DNA of 25,063 nucleotides from Bacteriovoracaceae bacterium (GTDB taxonomy: Bacteria; Bdellovibrionota; Bacteriovoracia; Bacteriovoracales; Bacteriovoracaceae). The stretch spans positions 1 to 25,063 of the forward strand of contig CANFNN010000005.1 in NCBI GenBank assembly GCA_947448095.1, read 5' to 3'. The translations under genes and the position numbers were made by a program. Below the pieces are notes generated by a model. The model did not search any database. It saw only the letters and a list, made by a program, of their open reading frames with translations, and was not told the origin of the DNA. Below, piece by piece: positions 15,467 through 23,817 of this stretch; within the stretch, counting starts at the first letter, position 1; the number at the start of each line of letters is the position of its first letter.

Positions 15467-16009
15467 TTAGCTTGGTTCGTTCGCTTGAATCAGCTTGTCA
15501 TACTCTAACAAGATCAGGCCTTCGACTTTGGGCATTCCAAATTTGGGATCTTGTTCTGGAAAAGGTTCTGAATTGCCCGTGGCCTTAAAGCCACGTCTTT
15601 CATAAAAAGCAACTAACTCAGTTCGAGAAGGGATAACTGTGAAACGGATGCGCTTAAGTCCATATCCGAGGGCAATGTTTTCGACATGTTTTAATAGAAT
15701 TTTCCCCATGCCTTTGGCCTGAGCTTTTGGCTCCACTGTCAACATCCCGAAATACAGTGTATCGGGAAGCTCCTGAATCAAGTGCACACTTGCAATGATT
15801 GATTGAGATTCACCTTGGTAGGCGATTTCGATTTGATTGAGGGGCGAATCGATCAGTTTTTGCAGAGTTTCAGCATCGGTTCGTTGCCCGCCTAAAAGAG
15901 AAGCCTCAGTGGTCCAACCTTGCTTGGAATATTCCCCACGGTAAGCGGAATTCACAAGATTAGCAATTTCTTGGGCATTAAATTTTGTAGCAGTTTCAAA
16001 CCGAATCAT
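15467..16009 (-). CDS. GNAT-family N-acetyltransferase
   Basis: A 180-aa cytoplasmic acyl-CoA transferase. It has the GNAT motif A acetyl-CoA-binding loop at residues ~90-103 (MLTVEPKAQAKGMGK, with Q97, G100 and G102) and the typical C-terminal AFYERRGFK (134-142). The N-terminal ATKFNAQEIANLVNSAYRGEYSK helix part is normal for the family. The substrate cannot be inferred: these enzymes acetylate amines on small molecules, peptides or proteins. It is divergent from the HAD gene with 41 nt between the starts. Confidence 0.88.
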   Translation of the reverse strand: MIRFETATKFNAQEIANLVNSAYRGEYSKQGWTTEASLLGGQRTDAETLQKLIDSPLNQIEIAYQGESQSIIASVHLIQELPDTLYFGMLTVEPKAQAKGMGKILLKHVENIALGYGLKRIRFTVIPSRTELVAFYERRGFKATGNSEPFPEQDPKFGMPKVEGLILLEYDKLIQANEPS

Positions 16010-16050
16010 GGCTTCATGATAGTCAATTTAAGAATAATGAGTAAAATGAA

Positions 16051-16701
16051 ATGATGAAAAAGATGAAAGGTTTTATTTTTGATATGGACGGAGTGGTAGT
16101 GGATAACCATCGCTATCATTTCCAGGCCTGGATGGAATTCGCCACCAAATATAAATTCGAACTTAATGCGAGTATTTACCGAGAGAAATTTAACGGTAAA
16201 ACCAACCCTGATCTTTTTAAGATGATCTTTGGTGATATTTCTCGGGCGCAGATGAATGCCTATGCCGAAGAAAAAGAATCTAATTACCAAAGTCTCTATG
16301 CCAAAGAAATGAAGGCCCACACAGGATTGATTAGTTTTTTAGATTATTTAAAAACTCATCAGTATAAAATTGCTCTTGGGACCTCGGCTCCAACTTCCAA
16401 TGTGGACTTTACTTTGGATCGACTTTTTCTTCGTAAATATTTTGATATTATTGTTGATGGGCCTCAGGTAACCCAAGGAAAGCCTCATCCTGAAGTCTAT
16501 TTGAGATGTGCAACGTTGCTCGAGCTTGATCCTCGCCACTGTGTGGTGTTTGAGGATTCATTGGCCGGTCTTGAGTCTGGTTCTCGCGCCGGATGTGAAA
16601 TCGTAGGGGTGGCGACGTCTCACGAGGCCTACGAGTTAAAACCATTAACAGAAAATATTATTCATGATTTTACCGAAGCCAGACGATTATTTCGGTTCTA
16701 G
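16051..16701 (+). CDS. HAD-superfamily hydrolase, beta-phosphoglucomutase-like
   Basis: A 216-aa cytoplasmic protein with all four HAD motifs: motif I DMDGV (D11, D13), motif II in ALGTSAP (S112), motif III Lys in QGKPHPE (K144), and motif IV VFEDSLAG (E168, D169). An alpha-helical cap is inserted after motif I. The EDS and KPHPE forms fit the PGM-like/phosphatase subgroup, so a sugar-phosphate phosphatase or mutase is likely. The start is ATG 16051; a second ATG follows at once. It overlaps the 3' end of the convergent ABC1-like gene by 15 nt. Confidence 0.88.
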   Translation: MMKKMKGFIFDMDGVVVDNHRYHFQAWMEFATKYKFELNASIYREKFNGKTNPDLFKMIFGDISRAQMNAYAEEKESNYQSLYAKEMKAHTGLISFLDYLKTHQYKIALGTSAPTSNVDFTLDRLFLRKYFDIIVDGPQVTQGKPHPEVYLRCATLLELDPRHCVVFEDSLAGLESGSRAGCEIVGVATSHEAYELKPLTENIIHDFTEARRLFRF

Positions 16702-17451
16702 TTGCTGTTTAATTTTGACGTAAATTTCTTTTACGTTCACTTTTGAGTGAGTTTGTTCAAGACTTGAATACATTGTGACGAGTGAAATTCCTAAATATAA
16801 AAAGTCCGTAGAGATTTTAACTTTCTTTTCGAGCATGAAGTCGGCAACTTTAAAAAAGGAAGCTTTAAAAGTTTCCATATCAAACGACATTTCGGACGTA
16901 AGCGATGCACCAAAGTGAGACTTAAAGAGTTCTGCCAGCCTTTGGCGATCATTGGCCGGCCAGGCGTTTGAGGTTAATCCAGATTTAATTAGCCCTTGGT
17001 GAAATAGCGCCTCATCTTCATAATAAAATCCATCGTAAATGTCTTTTAGGCCGTTGGAAAATTCAGGACTAAATTTTGTCCACATGCCTGAAGGCTTGAA
17101 GTTAAGGACGTCATTTTCCATGGCAAGGTGTGCTGGACTTAGGTCAAGAAACAGTCCGTAGGGAGAAAAGAGTTGAGCAAAATAAAGTGTTAGGATTTTT
17201 TCTGCAGCAGGTTTTTGATTGTGCAGATCATAGTCTTTATCCACATGGGCCACGAGTTTTACCCCAAAAGGTGCCAAAAATTTGGCCTGTTGGTCAAATA
17301 ACTCGACGTATCCCTCTTTTTGAATGATACGGCGGGACAGTTTGGGCAGCTCTGCGGCCAATACACTCCACTCAACTGCTTCAAATAGCACAGTGGGAAC
17401 ATGCTTCATCAGCTCTTTCAGAACTCCCGGCAAAATTCTCATAAAAATCAT
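16687..17451 (-). CDS. Degenerate ABC1/UbiB-like protein (lacks kinase core motifs)
   Basis: A 254-aa protein (ATG at 17449-17451; ATG at 17440-17442 also possible). The C-terminal half follows the ABC1/AarF family order: ILTLYFAQLFSPYGLFLDLSPAH (~86-108, where family members have the HxDxHPGN loop), then VLNFKPSGMWTKFSPEF (like the LDFG...LSPE region), then DIYDGFYYEDEALFHQGLIKSG, and near the end VKISTDFLYLGISLVTMYSSL. In functional ABC1 kinases HxDxHPGN and DFG bind ATP-Mg; here those residues are replaced. The N-lobe is also missing. If the relation holds it is a pseudokinase, perhaps for lipid or quinone metabolism. This is a by-eye pattern match, so low confidence. It is divergent from SDR 1, with 45 nt between starts. 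Confidence 0.5.
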   Translation of the reverse strand: MIFMRILPGVLKELMKHVPTVLFEAVEWSVLAAELPKLSRRIIQKEGYVELFDQQAKFLAPFGVKLVAHVDKDYDLHNQKPAAEKILTLYFAQLFSPYGLFLDLSPAHLAMENDVLNFKPSGMWTKFSPEFSNGLKDIYDGFYYEDEALFHQGLIKSGLTSNAWPANDRQRLAELFKSHFGASLTSEMSFDMETFKASFFKVADFMLEKKVKISTDFLYLGISLVTMYSSLEQTHSKVNVKEIYVKIKQQLEPK

Positions 17452-17496
17452 AAGTTGATTATGCTACACTCGATGAAACATTCGCTAGGGATTTAA

Positions 17497-18876
17497 ATGA
17501 GAAAAATTCTTATCGCAGGTGCCAGTGGTTTTATTGGGCATGCGTTAATTCAAAATTTGCTACAACAAGATGATATTGAGATCGTCGGGCTATCCCGAAG
17601 TCACAAGACTTCCGACCATCCTCGCTTGACCTGGAAAAAATGTGACCTTTTTTCTCTCAAAGACACTTCTGATGTAATGGAAGGATGCGAGACCGCCTAT
17701 TACCTAGTTCACTCCATGCTTCCTTCGGCTTCCTTATCTCAGGGAGCTTTTTATGATTTTGATTTAATTATGGCCGACAATTTTGTCCGAGCGGCTTCGA
17801 TGCATAAACTAAAACACATTATTTATCTCGGCGGAATGATTCCTTACGCCGAAGATCTTTCTTGGCATTTAAAAAGTCGCCTTGAGGTGGAAGAAACTTT
17901 TAGGAATTCCTCGATTAAAACGACTGCACTTAGAGCGGGATTGATTATTGGTCCACATGGTTCTTCTTTTACAATCTTGGAGCGATTGATTCGGCGCTTG
18001 CCGATTATGATTTGTCCGACCTGGACGAACACTCTTTCTCAACCGATTGCCTTGAAAGATATTATTAAAGCACTTCATAGAGTGCTGATGGATGAATCGA
18101 TTCAGGGGAAAATTTATGACGTTGGCGGTCCGGAGATTATTACCTACCAAGGCTTAATCAAGAAGGCCGGTCAGATTATTAAGAAAAACAGCACCATGAT
18201 TACTTTAAATATTATTCCTTTGGCGCTGTCTCGTTTTTGGGTCTCGCTTGTTACAGGTGTACCAAAAAAATTAGTTTATCCACTCGTATTGAGTTTACGC
18301 TACCAGATGCTGGCCGGGATCGAGTACGTCTGGCCCTATCCGGAGGATCTGACTACTTCGCTTGACGAAGCACTGGCCCTTTCGCTTGAAGATCAAGACA
18401 AGCAAGCTTTCAAAGGGCATGTGCCTCCAGAAAAAGATGTTCGCTCAATTCAGCGTCTGGTCCTTCCGCCTGGAAGAACTGCAGAGTGGGTGGCAACGGA
18501 GTATTTTAATTGGCTGCCTACATTCTTTTCGACTCTTGTGAGAGTGGCGCTTGAGGGAGACCGTTGTACGTTTTATCTTTTTGATCCGTCGATTAAGCTT
18601 CTGATCCTTGAGAAAAGTCGAGAAAGAAGCTCTCCTGATCGTCAGTTGCTTTATATTGTGGGTGGACTTCTCTCGGCCAAACAGGTTCGCGGAAGATTAG
18701 AATTTCGAGAAGTCTTGGACCGAAAATATGTGATGGCCGCTATTCATGAATTTAGACCAGCATTGCCCTGGTTTATTTACCGCTGGACTCAGGCGCTCAT
18801 GCACTTGATTGTTATGCGAGCTTTTGGTGAACATCTTAAGTGGCATGTTATTTCTTACAAAAAGGTTATCGTATGA
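17497..18876 (+). CDS. NAD(P)-binding SDR-like protein with C-terminal DUF2867-like domain
   Basis: A 459-aa cytoplasmic or membrane-peripheral protein. The N-terminal Rossmann domain has GASGFIG (G8-G14) and an atypical-SDR layout (YYLVHSML, ~75-82; KLKHIIYLGGM, ~104-114; LRAGLIIGPHG, ~142-152). The C-terminal ~150 residues (EYFNWLPTFFSTLVRV..., RGRLEFREVLDRKYVMAAIHEFRP..., FGEHLKW) match the DUF2867 half seen in YbjT-type proteins. No classic YxxxK is evident, so it may be a sugar or lipid-linked SDR rather than a dehydrogenase. The last codon and stop overlap the start of the next gene (ATGA at 18873-18876), so the two are translationally coupled. AGGGA precedes the ATG at 17497. Confidence 0.78.
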   Translation: MRKILIAGASGFIGHALIQNLLQQDDIEIVGLSRSHKTSDHPRLTWKKCDLFSLKDTSDVMEGCETAYYLVHSMLPSASLSQGAFYDFDLIMADNFVRAASMHKLKHIIYLGGMIPYAEDLSWHLKSRLEVEETFRNSSIKTTALRAGLIIGPHGSSFTILERLIRRLPIMICPTWTNTLSQPIALKDIIKALHRVLMDESIQGKIYDVGGPEIITYQGLIKKAGQIIKKNSTMITLNIIPLALSRFWVSLVTGVPKKLVYPLVLSLRYQMLAGIEYVWPYPEDLTTSLDEALALSLEDQDKQAFKGHVPPEKDVRSIQRLVLPPGRTAEWVATEYFNWLPTFFSTLVRVALEGDRCTFYLFDPSIKLLILEKSRERSSPDRQLLYIVGGLLSAKQVRGRLEFREVLDRKYVMAAIHEFRPALPWFIYRWTQALMHLIVMRAFGEHLKWHVISYKKVIV

Positions 18877-19910
18877 AAGTTTTAGTTACAGGGGCGAATG
18901 GATTTGTAGGAAATGCACTTGTTCAGCACCTGATTGAAAATGGTCATGAAGTTACAGCACTTGTGCGCTCACTGCAAAACTTAAAACACCCTTCGCATAA
19001 AGTGCAATGGATTGAAGGCGATATCCTTAGTCCTGATAGTCTTCCTAAATTAAAAAAAATGGATAAAGCTTTTTATCTGATTCATGGCCTTAAAGAAGGC
19101 AGCGACGTTTTTGAAAATCAGGAAGCTGTTGCGGCGGTTAATTTCATTAACTGGATGAGGCCGAGTGGTGCTTCGATTATCTACTTAGGTGGACTCGGTC
19201 CTAGAAATGTTCCTCTCTCTCCCCATTTGAGAAGCCGTCACCTGACGGGTGCTATACTGGGCGCAAGTGGAATTGCTACGACCGAATTCAGGGCCAGCGT
19301 AGTTTTGGGTGAAGGCTCTCTGTCATTTGAAATGATTAAGGCCTTATCTGAGCGACTGCCTTTTAGACCTCAGTTTGAACTCTTAAGTCAGCCCTGTCAG
19401 CCTTTGGCCCTGCAGGATTTGATTAAGTATCTTGATGCGGCGATGGTTCGAGTACCTAAAAAATATGAAATTTTTGAGATCGGAGGCCCTGACGTTGCGA
19501 CATACGGAGAGCTATTAGATCTTTATTCTGAACTTGCGGGACTCAAGCGTAAAAAAATTAAAATCCCTGAAGTTGAACTAAAAGTCATGATGAAGGTTTT
19601 GGAATACACCATTCCTGAACATGCCAATGCAGGAAAAAAACTGGCGGAAAGTTTAGAGCATCCTACAGTTGTGACGAATTCCGACTCACTGACAGCATTT
19701 CCTGATATTCAGCCTCAGTCACTGAGAGTCGCGATGGATATTGCTCGCTCAAGTTCAAAAACTCATTACGCGCCACTTTGGGAAAAAGATTTTTTACGAA
19801 TTCTGCTCTCGGATAAACTGCTAACTCAGTCTGGTCTTCTTTCTCCGGATCTTTTGCGCAGCTTAGAGAAGGTAGCTAAACTCAAAGACATTTTGACCAA
19901 GAGATCATAA
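18873..19910 (+). CDS. NAD(P)-binding SDR-family protein, second of the pair
   Basis: A 345-aa protein. The ATG at 18873 overlaps the previous stop (ATGA) and has AAAGG 7 nt upstream; it opens directly into a Rossmann motif (MKVLVTGANGFVG, G7-G13). The order GDILSPDSL, FYLIHGLKEG, IIYLGGLGP, TEFRASVVLGEGS and EIGGPDVATYGEL matches atypical SDRs of the NmrA/YbjT-like group. It is shorter than the previous gene because it lacks the DUF2867 tail, so the pair looks like ancient paralogues that differ by one domain. It ends with TAATG, overlapping the murI start by one base. Confidence 0.8.
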   Translation: MKVLVTGANGFVGNALVQHLIENGHEVTALVRSLQNLKHPSHKVQWIEGDILSPDSLPKLKKMDKAFYLIHGLKEGSDVFENQEAVAAVNFINWMRPSGASIIYLGGLGPRNVPLSPHLRSRHLTGAILGASGIATTEFRASVVLGEGSLSFEMIKALSERLPFRPQFELLSQPCQPLALQDLIKYLDAAMVRVPKKYEIFEIGGPDVATYGELLDLYSELAGLKRKKIKIPEVELKVMMKVLEYTIPEHANAGKKLAESLEHPTVVTNSDSLTAFPDIQPQSLRVAMDIARSSSKTHYAPLWEKDFLRILLSDKLLTQSGLLSPDLLRSLEKVAKLKDILTKRS

Positions 19911-20701
19911 TGAAAAAAGCCATTGGGATATTTGATTCAGGTCTAGGTGGCCTGACTGTACTAAAAGTATTGGCAAAGAAATTTCCGAATGAGTCTTTTT
20001 GCTATTTGGGTGACATTGCCAGGCTGCCTTACGGAAATAAATCTCCCGAAACGATCAGACGCTACGGACTTCAGATCCTCACTTATTTAAAAAACCAAAA
20101 CGTCAAGGCCATCATCATTGCTTGTAACTCTGCCTCGACTGTTTTTTTAGGTGAAAATGAATTTGAAGGCATTCCTTTATTGAACGTGATTGAACCAGGG
20201 GCAGCAGCCGCTATTGCAGTGACTGAGGATAACCAAATTGCAGTTCTGGGAACTTCCGCCACCATCAGATCTCACGCTTACCGAGATACACTTCACCGGC
20301 TTGCTCCTGAAATTAAAGTCACCGAACAGGCCTGTCCGCTGCTAGTCCCTTTGGTCGAGGAGGGCATGGTGGATGACCCGATTACTGAGTTAGTTGCCCG
20401 ACGATACTTGTCGGAGATTAGAGAGCAAAATATTTCTACCGTGATTTTGGGCTGCACTCACTATCCGGTAATTAAGTCGGACTTGATTAAGGTTTTGGGC
20501 GAAGAAGTGAAGTTAGTCGAGTCGGGGGATGTTCTGGCCGATGAGTTAAAGGCTTTATATCAGGATCATATTCTGGTTCCGGATGAGGGTGTCCGACAAA
20601 TAAGGGTTTGTATTACCGATCTAACGGATCACTTTGAGCGACTTGCACATCAATTAATGGCACCCGAAAAAATTTCTGATCTAGAACGCATCGTTCTTTA
20701 A
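19910..20701 (+). CDS. murI: Glutamate racemase
   Basis: A 263-aa cytoplasmic enzyme that makes D-glutamate for peptidoglycan. The start ATG overlaps the previous stop (TAATG). All diagnostic motifs are present: IFDSGLGGLT with D9 and S10, DIARLPYG, the first catalytic Cys in ACNSAS (C72), LGTSATI, and the second catalytic Cys in LGCTHYP (C182). Length is normal for the family. It is the third gene of a coupled set with two SDR proteins, an unusual setting for murI. Confidence 0.97.
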   Translation: MKKAIGIFDSGLGGLTVLKVLAKKFPNESFCYLGDIARLPYGNKSPETIRRYGLQILTYLKNQNVKAIIIACNSASTVFLGENEFEGIPLLNVIEPGAAAAIAVTEDNQIAVLGTSATIRSHAYRDTLHRLAPEIKVTEQACPLLVPLVEEGMVDDPITELVARRYLSEIREQNISTVILGCTHYPVIKSDLIKVLGEEVKLVESGDVLADELKALYQDHILVPDEGVRQIRVCITDLTDHFERLAHQLMAPEKISDLERIVL

Positions 20702-20762
20702 ATTTTCCTCAGGTCACTTATTTATTTTCCGATAAGAAAGTGAATAGACCAGAGGAGAATCC

Positions 20763-21227
20763 ATGTCTGAAGAAAAAAAAGTAATCGATTTTAACCAGAA
20801 AAGAAAAGAATCTATCGAGCAAAAGCGCCGAACTTTTGAGCGTGTAGTATTTCAGGAATTTTTGGGTGTTTATACGGTCGTTGATGACCAAGGCACAGGT
20901 TTCCCAATTAAGTTGGTAGATATTTCAGGTGATGGCTGTCAGCTTCAGCTGCCATACAGCATTAAGGCCATGAACCAGTTTAAGGCCGGAACTGAAGTCA
21001 CTTTGAAGCTGTTTTTTACTAAAGGCTCATTTCTTCCAGCGGTCGTGACCGTTCGACACGCATCTGAATATATTGATCAGCAAGGTGATGCTTGGTTGCG
21101 CTTAGGGGGAGAATTCGACACAAGTCTTCCTAGTTTTCAGGCCCTTTCCCATTTCATCCAATTCATCTATCAATATGCGGAATATTCATGCCTAGATAAG
21201 GGTGAGAGTAAGGTTTACTTCCTTTAA
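20763..21227 (+). CDS. PilZ-domain c-di-GMP-binding protein
   Basis: A 154-aa cytoplasmic protein. A basic, likely helical N-terminus (residues 1-22, KRKESIEQKRR) precedes the PilZ domain: RxxxR as RTFER (23-27), then DxSxxG as DISGDG (53-58), then beta strands and a C-terminal helix (SHFIQFIYQYAEY). The signature is complete, so c-di-GMP binding is expected. GAGGAG lies 6 nt before the ATG. It is 61 nt after murI with no clear terminator between, so it may be co-transcribed. The strong terminator at 21262-21286 ends the unit. Confidence 0.88.
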   Translation: MSEEKKVIDFNQKRKESIEQKRRTFERVVFQEFLGVYTVVDDQGTGFPIKLVDISGDGCQLQLPYSIKAMNQFKAGTEVTLKLFFTKGSFLPAVVTVRHASEYIDQQGDAWLRLGGEFDTSLPSFQALSHFIQFIYQYAEYSCLDKGESKVYFL

Positions 21228-21261
21228 CCATCGCCCTCTTAAAAGTTTTTTGTTAGCATAG

Positions 21262-21286
21262 AGACCTCCTTTGGAGGTCTTTTTTT
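21262..21286 (+). terminator. Intrinsic terminator whose 3' arm is the Shine-Dalgarno of the next gene
   Basis: Perfect 8-bp stem AGACCTCC (21262-21269), loop TTT, GGAGGTCT (21273-21280), then a T-run (21280-21286) ending directly at the ATG at 21287. GGAGG (21273-21277) is a perfect Shine-Dalgarno with 9 nt to that ATG. Transcripts from upstream should terminate, and any that read through would carry the ribosome-binding site in a hairpin. TGTTAGCAT at 21251-21259 (extended -10-like) could start transcription inside the 5' arm and leave the site free. Confidence 0.85.
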
Positions 21287-22582
21287 ATGAAGTTGGCCAT
21301 ACTTGGTTCATCTCCTATTGCTCTTGAAGCGGCCCTGAGATTTCATCTCCATGGGGCCTCTTTGACGTGGTTCAACTTCGCCGAATTTGAGTATGAGGAA
21401 TCTTTTCAAAATAATCTGTTAGAAAATACCTATGTTTCTGAAACTGGCCTTAATTTTTTAAAAGAAATGGGCAAAGTTTATGCTCCTTCAAATCCGCATA
21501 ACTTTAGTGCTTGGAAAGAGCACTACCTGAAGCCACTAGTTGAATTTTTGAGCAATGAGCAAAAAGTCAGACCTCATCAAGTGGTGAGTATCAGTAAAAG
21601 ATACCTTGCACCAAATGAGACTCCTCAAAACAGAACTCGCTTCCTGGATTTGTTTCGGGTTTTATTTCAAGTTAATCCTCAGGAATTCATCAAAGAGCAA
21701 GAGCTGACCAATCCTGAAGCTTTTGAGAGGCTCTCCCAAGAGCTGATCGATTCTCTTCAAACGAACCTCGAGATGTATGAGGATTTTGATCTCGTGCTTG
21801 ATTTACGAAGATCAACTCAGGTTCCATCCCTCTCAGTTACGGGTCGTGCCTTAGGCGAGAGTCGGGTTTCAAAAGAACAACTGAAATATGGATTTGATGC
21901 TCTTGCTTTAGCCCAACAAATTCAAAATGACGCTCAAGATATGCGCGAATTGGCCCTCGTTGGCTCAGAGCCTCTGGCGGCCCAAATCATTTTAACTTTG
22001 GGTGAATGGCTCAAGGATCAACGTTCGCGCTTATTTATTGTGAGCGAGGAAGCCTGGCCTTTTCAAAAATTTCTTGAATGTGGTGAGGCCGATTCTGTCA
22101 CAAGACTAAATAAGATTTTTGATTTTATGAATGCAGAGTTTCAAGAAGACGTAAATGAATTCCACCGCAAGCTTCGCGAGTGGCAGGATTTGGATGATTT
22201 TGTTCAGGCCAAAATCCAAAAACCGGTTGAACCTATTCCAAGATTAGTTTTCTTCTCAGGTCATAATGCTACAGCGGTTGATCAATTGATCGATAAGCGG
22301 CGCCTGTTTTTGACTTTAGAAAAACCAGACTTCAGAGAAGGGCTGAGGCAGCCCGAAAATAACCCACTTGAGTTAAAAACCATTGGAGCTGACCGGATCC
22401 TTGTTGCCAATAAAATGATGAAACCCAAAATGGATGTCCACCTCGGTATAAATGAAGTTGGATTCTTTGAGTGTGATCTAAATCTTCCCAATATTTCTGG
22501 GGCCTGGGATCAGGACCTCGAGAGACTGAAAGGTATTGAATATGAAATTTTTAAGTTGTTTAGTCCTGCTGACGCTCATTAG
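21287..22582 (+). CDS. Two-Rossmann FAD/NAD-dependent oxidoreductase-like protein
   Basis: A 431-aa cytoplasmic protein. The N-terminus has a Rossmann nucleotide-binding start (AILGSSPIALEAALRF, residues ~4-19, a relaxed GxGxxA), and a second one occurs mid-protein (LALVGSEPLAAQIILTLGEW), the layout of flavin or pyridine-nucleotide oxidoreductases. No redox CxxC motif is present. Between them is a helical insert with no recognisable motif. A specific reaction cannot be given. The start at 21287 has a perfect GGAGG, but within a terminator stem. Its 3' end overlaps the next gene by 41 nt (22542-22582), so the three genes to 23807 are likely one operon. Confidence 0.6.
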   Translation: MKLAILGSSPIALEAALRFHLHGASLTWFNFAEFEYEESFQNNLLENTYVSETGLNFLKEMGKVYAPSNPHNFSAWKEHYLKPLVEFLSNEQKVRPHQVVSISKRYLAPNETPQNRTRFLDLFRVLFQVNPQEFIKEQELTNPEAFERLSQELIDSLQTNLEMYEDFDLVLDLRRSTQVPSLSVTGRALGESRVSKEQLKYGFDALALAQQIQNDAQDMRELALVGSEPLAAQIILTLGEWLKDQRSRLFIVSEEAWPFQKFLECGEADSVTRLNKIFDFMNAEFQEDVNEFHRKLREWQDLDDFVQAKIQKPVEPIPRLVFFSGHNATAVDQLIDKRRLFLTLEKPDFREGLRQPENNPLELKTIGADRILVANKMMKPKMDVHLGINEVGFFECDLNLPNISGAWDQDLERLKGIEYEIFKLFSPADAH

Positions 22583-23258
22583 TTGCGCAGGCCCTGAGCT
22601 AAAACATAATATTGATTCGTCAGCTAGCTACAGAACCTCTGGAGTAGAGCAATTTTTTCTTCCCGAACTTCCTAAGTGGGCGAATTTTTCCTCTGAAGGA
22701 AGATGTTTTAAAGCAACTTCTTTTACTTATTTAAATTTTCAAAAAATTAAAGAGTCTTATCAGTTAAGTTACCTTCAAATGGTTGAACTTCAGGCCCAGT
22801 ACAATGAGAGGCTTGAAAATTATTTTAGATCGACAGCTGTTCGATTTTTGAAGCCAATTGAGGAAGCAAGTTTCTTTTCGAATACTCTTGAGCAAGTGAA
22901 AGGCGGGGTTCGCAGTTTGAAACTTCCACAGGTGCAAGAAGTAGAAGTTATCTGGCTTGAAAGCTTTACTCCTGCAGAAATAAAAAAGCTTGTGAGATCC
23001 GAAAGATTCAATCAAAAACTTCCTATACTCTTTAGCAGTTGCCACTCTAAGCAAAGCCTAAATCAATGGATTGCTCAGGAGCAACTTGAAGATGCTGGCC
23101 TCTACACTCTTAGTGCTGAATGGTTGAGCCCGTACACTTCTCAGGCAGCACTGAAAGCTGGACTTAGTCTTGAGTTAAGTGAGTTGTTCGGAAAAAATAT
23201 TAAAGTCACCATTACCTCGTCAGGAAATAAAACAACAAGTGAATTACTTTTACCATAA
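22542..23258 (+). CDS. Predicted lipoprotein of unknown function
   Basis: A 238-aa protein. The ATG at 22542 (AAAGG 8 nt upstream) gives the lipoprotein signal MKFLSCLVLLTLISC with lipobox LISC (Cys15); a TTG two codons upstream is also open. The mature part is soluble, with a mixed Gln/Lys-rich helix (QLSYLQMVELQAQYNERLENYF) and a C-terminal Rossmann-like or alpha/beta region. No catalytic motif was recognised. It starts inside the previous gene and ends 9 nt before the PPIase, so it is co-transcribed with both. Confidence 0.72.
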   Translation: MKFLSCLVLLTLISCAGPELKHNIDSSASYRTSGVEQFFLPELPKWANFSSEGRCFKATSFTYLNFQKIKESYQLSYLQMVELQAQYNERLENYFRSTAVRFLKPIEEASFFSNTLEQVKGGVRSLKLPQVQEVEVIWLESFTPAEIKKLVRSERFNQKLPILFSSCHSKQSLNQWIAQEQLEDAGLYTLSAEWLSPYTSQAALKAGLSLELSELFGKNIKVTITSSGNKTTSELLLP

Positions 23259-23267
23259 GGAGCAAAT

Positions 23268-23807
23268 ATGTTTGGTGGAATGAAAAAAGACATGGTCGAT
23301 TATAAAGAAGAAGTTAAAGGTCTTACGGCCATCTTCAAAACGACTTTAGGTGATTTTGAAATTGAATTAAATGTGAAAGAAGCACCTCTGACTGTTTGGA
23401 ATTTTGTAAACCTTGCAGAAGGTCGTCAGCCAACAGTGAAAGAAGGACCATTTTATAACGGACTGGTTTTTCACCGTGTGATTCGTGGATTTATGATTCA
23501 GGGTGGATGTCCTGAAGGTTCAGGTCGTGGTGGACCTGGTTACCGTTTCGCAGACGAATTCGACAAGAATCTTCGTCACACTTCAGAGGGGATTCTCTCT
23601 ATGGCCAATGCTGGTCCTGGAACCAATGGCTCTCAGTTCTTTATTACTCTTGGCCCAACTCCGCATCTTGATGGTCGCCACACTGTATTTGGTAAAGTGA
23701 CTAAAGGTATGGATGTCGTTAAGAAAATTGGTGAAACACCAGTCGGAGCGAATGATCGCCCTCGTAATGATGTTGTGATCAATGAAGTTCAAATCAAACG
23801 CAGTTAG
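23268..23807 (+). CDS. Cyclophilin-type peptidyl-prolyl cis-trans isomerase
   Basis: A 179-aa enzyme that isomerises proline peptide bonds. The cyclophilin core is intact: FHRVIRGFMIQGG (catalytic Arg in FHR), NAGPGTNGSQFFITLG, and HLDGRHTVFGKV. There is no signal peptide, so it is predicted to be cytoplasmic, like PpiB. The N-terminal ~18 residues precede the first strand (TAIFKTTLGDFEIEL). AGGAG lies 6 nt before the ATG. It ends the operon; a terminator follows at 23818. Confidence 0.95.
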   Translation: MFGGMKKDMVDYKEEVKGLTAIFKTTLGDFEIELNVKEAPLTVWNFVNLAEGRQPTVKEGPFYNGLVFHRVIRGFMIQGGCPEGSGRGGPGYRFADEFDKNLRHTSEGILSMANAGPGTNGSQFFITLGPTPHLDGRHTVFGKVTKGMDVVKKIGETPVGANDRPRNDVVINEVQIKRS

Positions 23808-23817
23808 TTTTTTTGAG

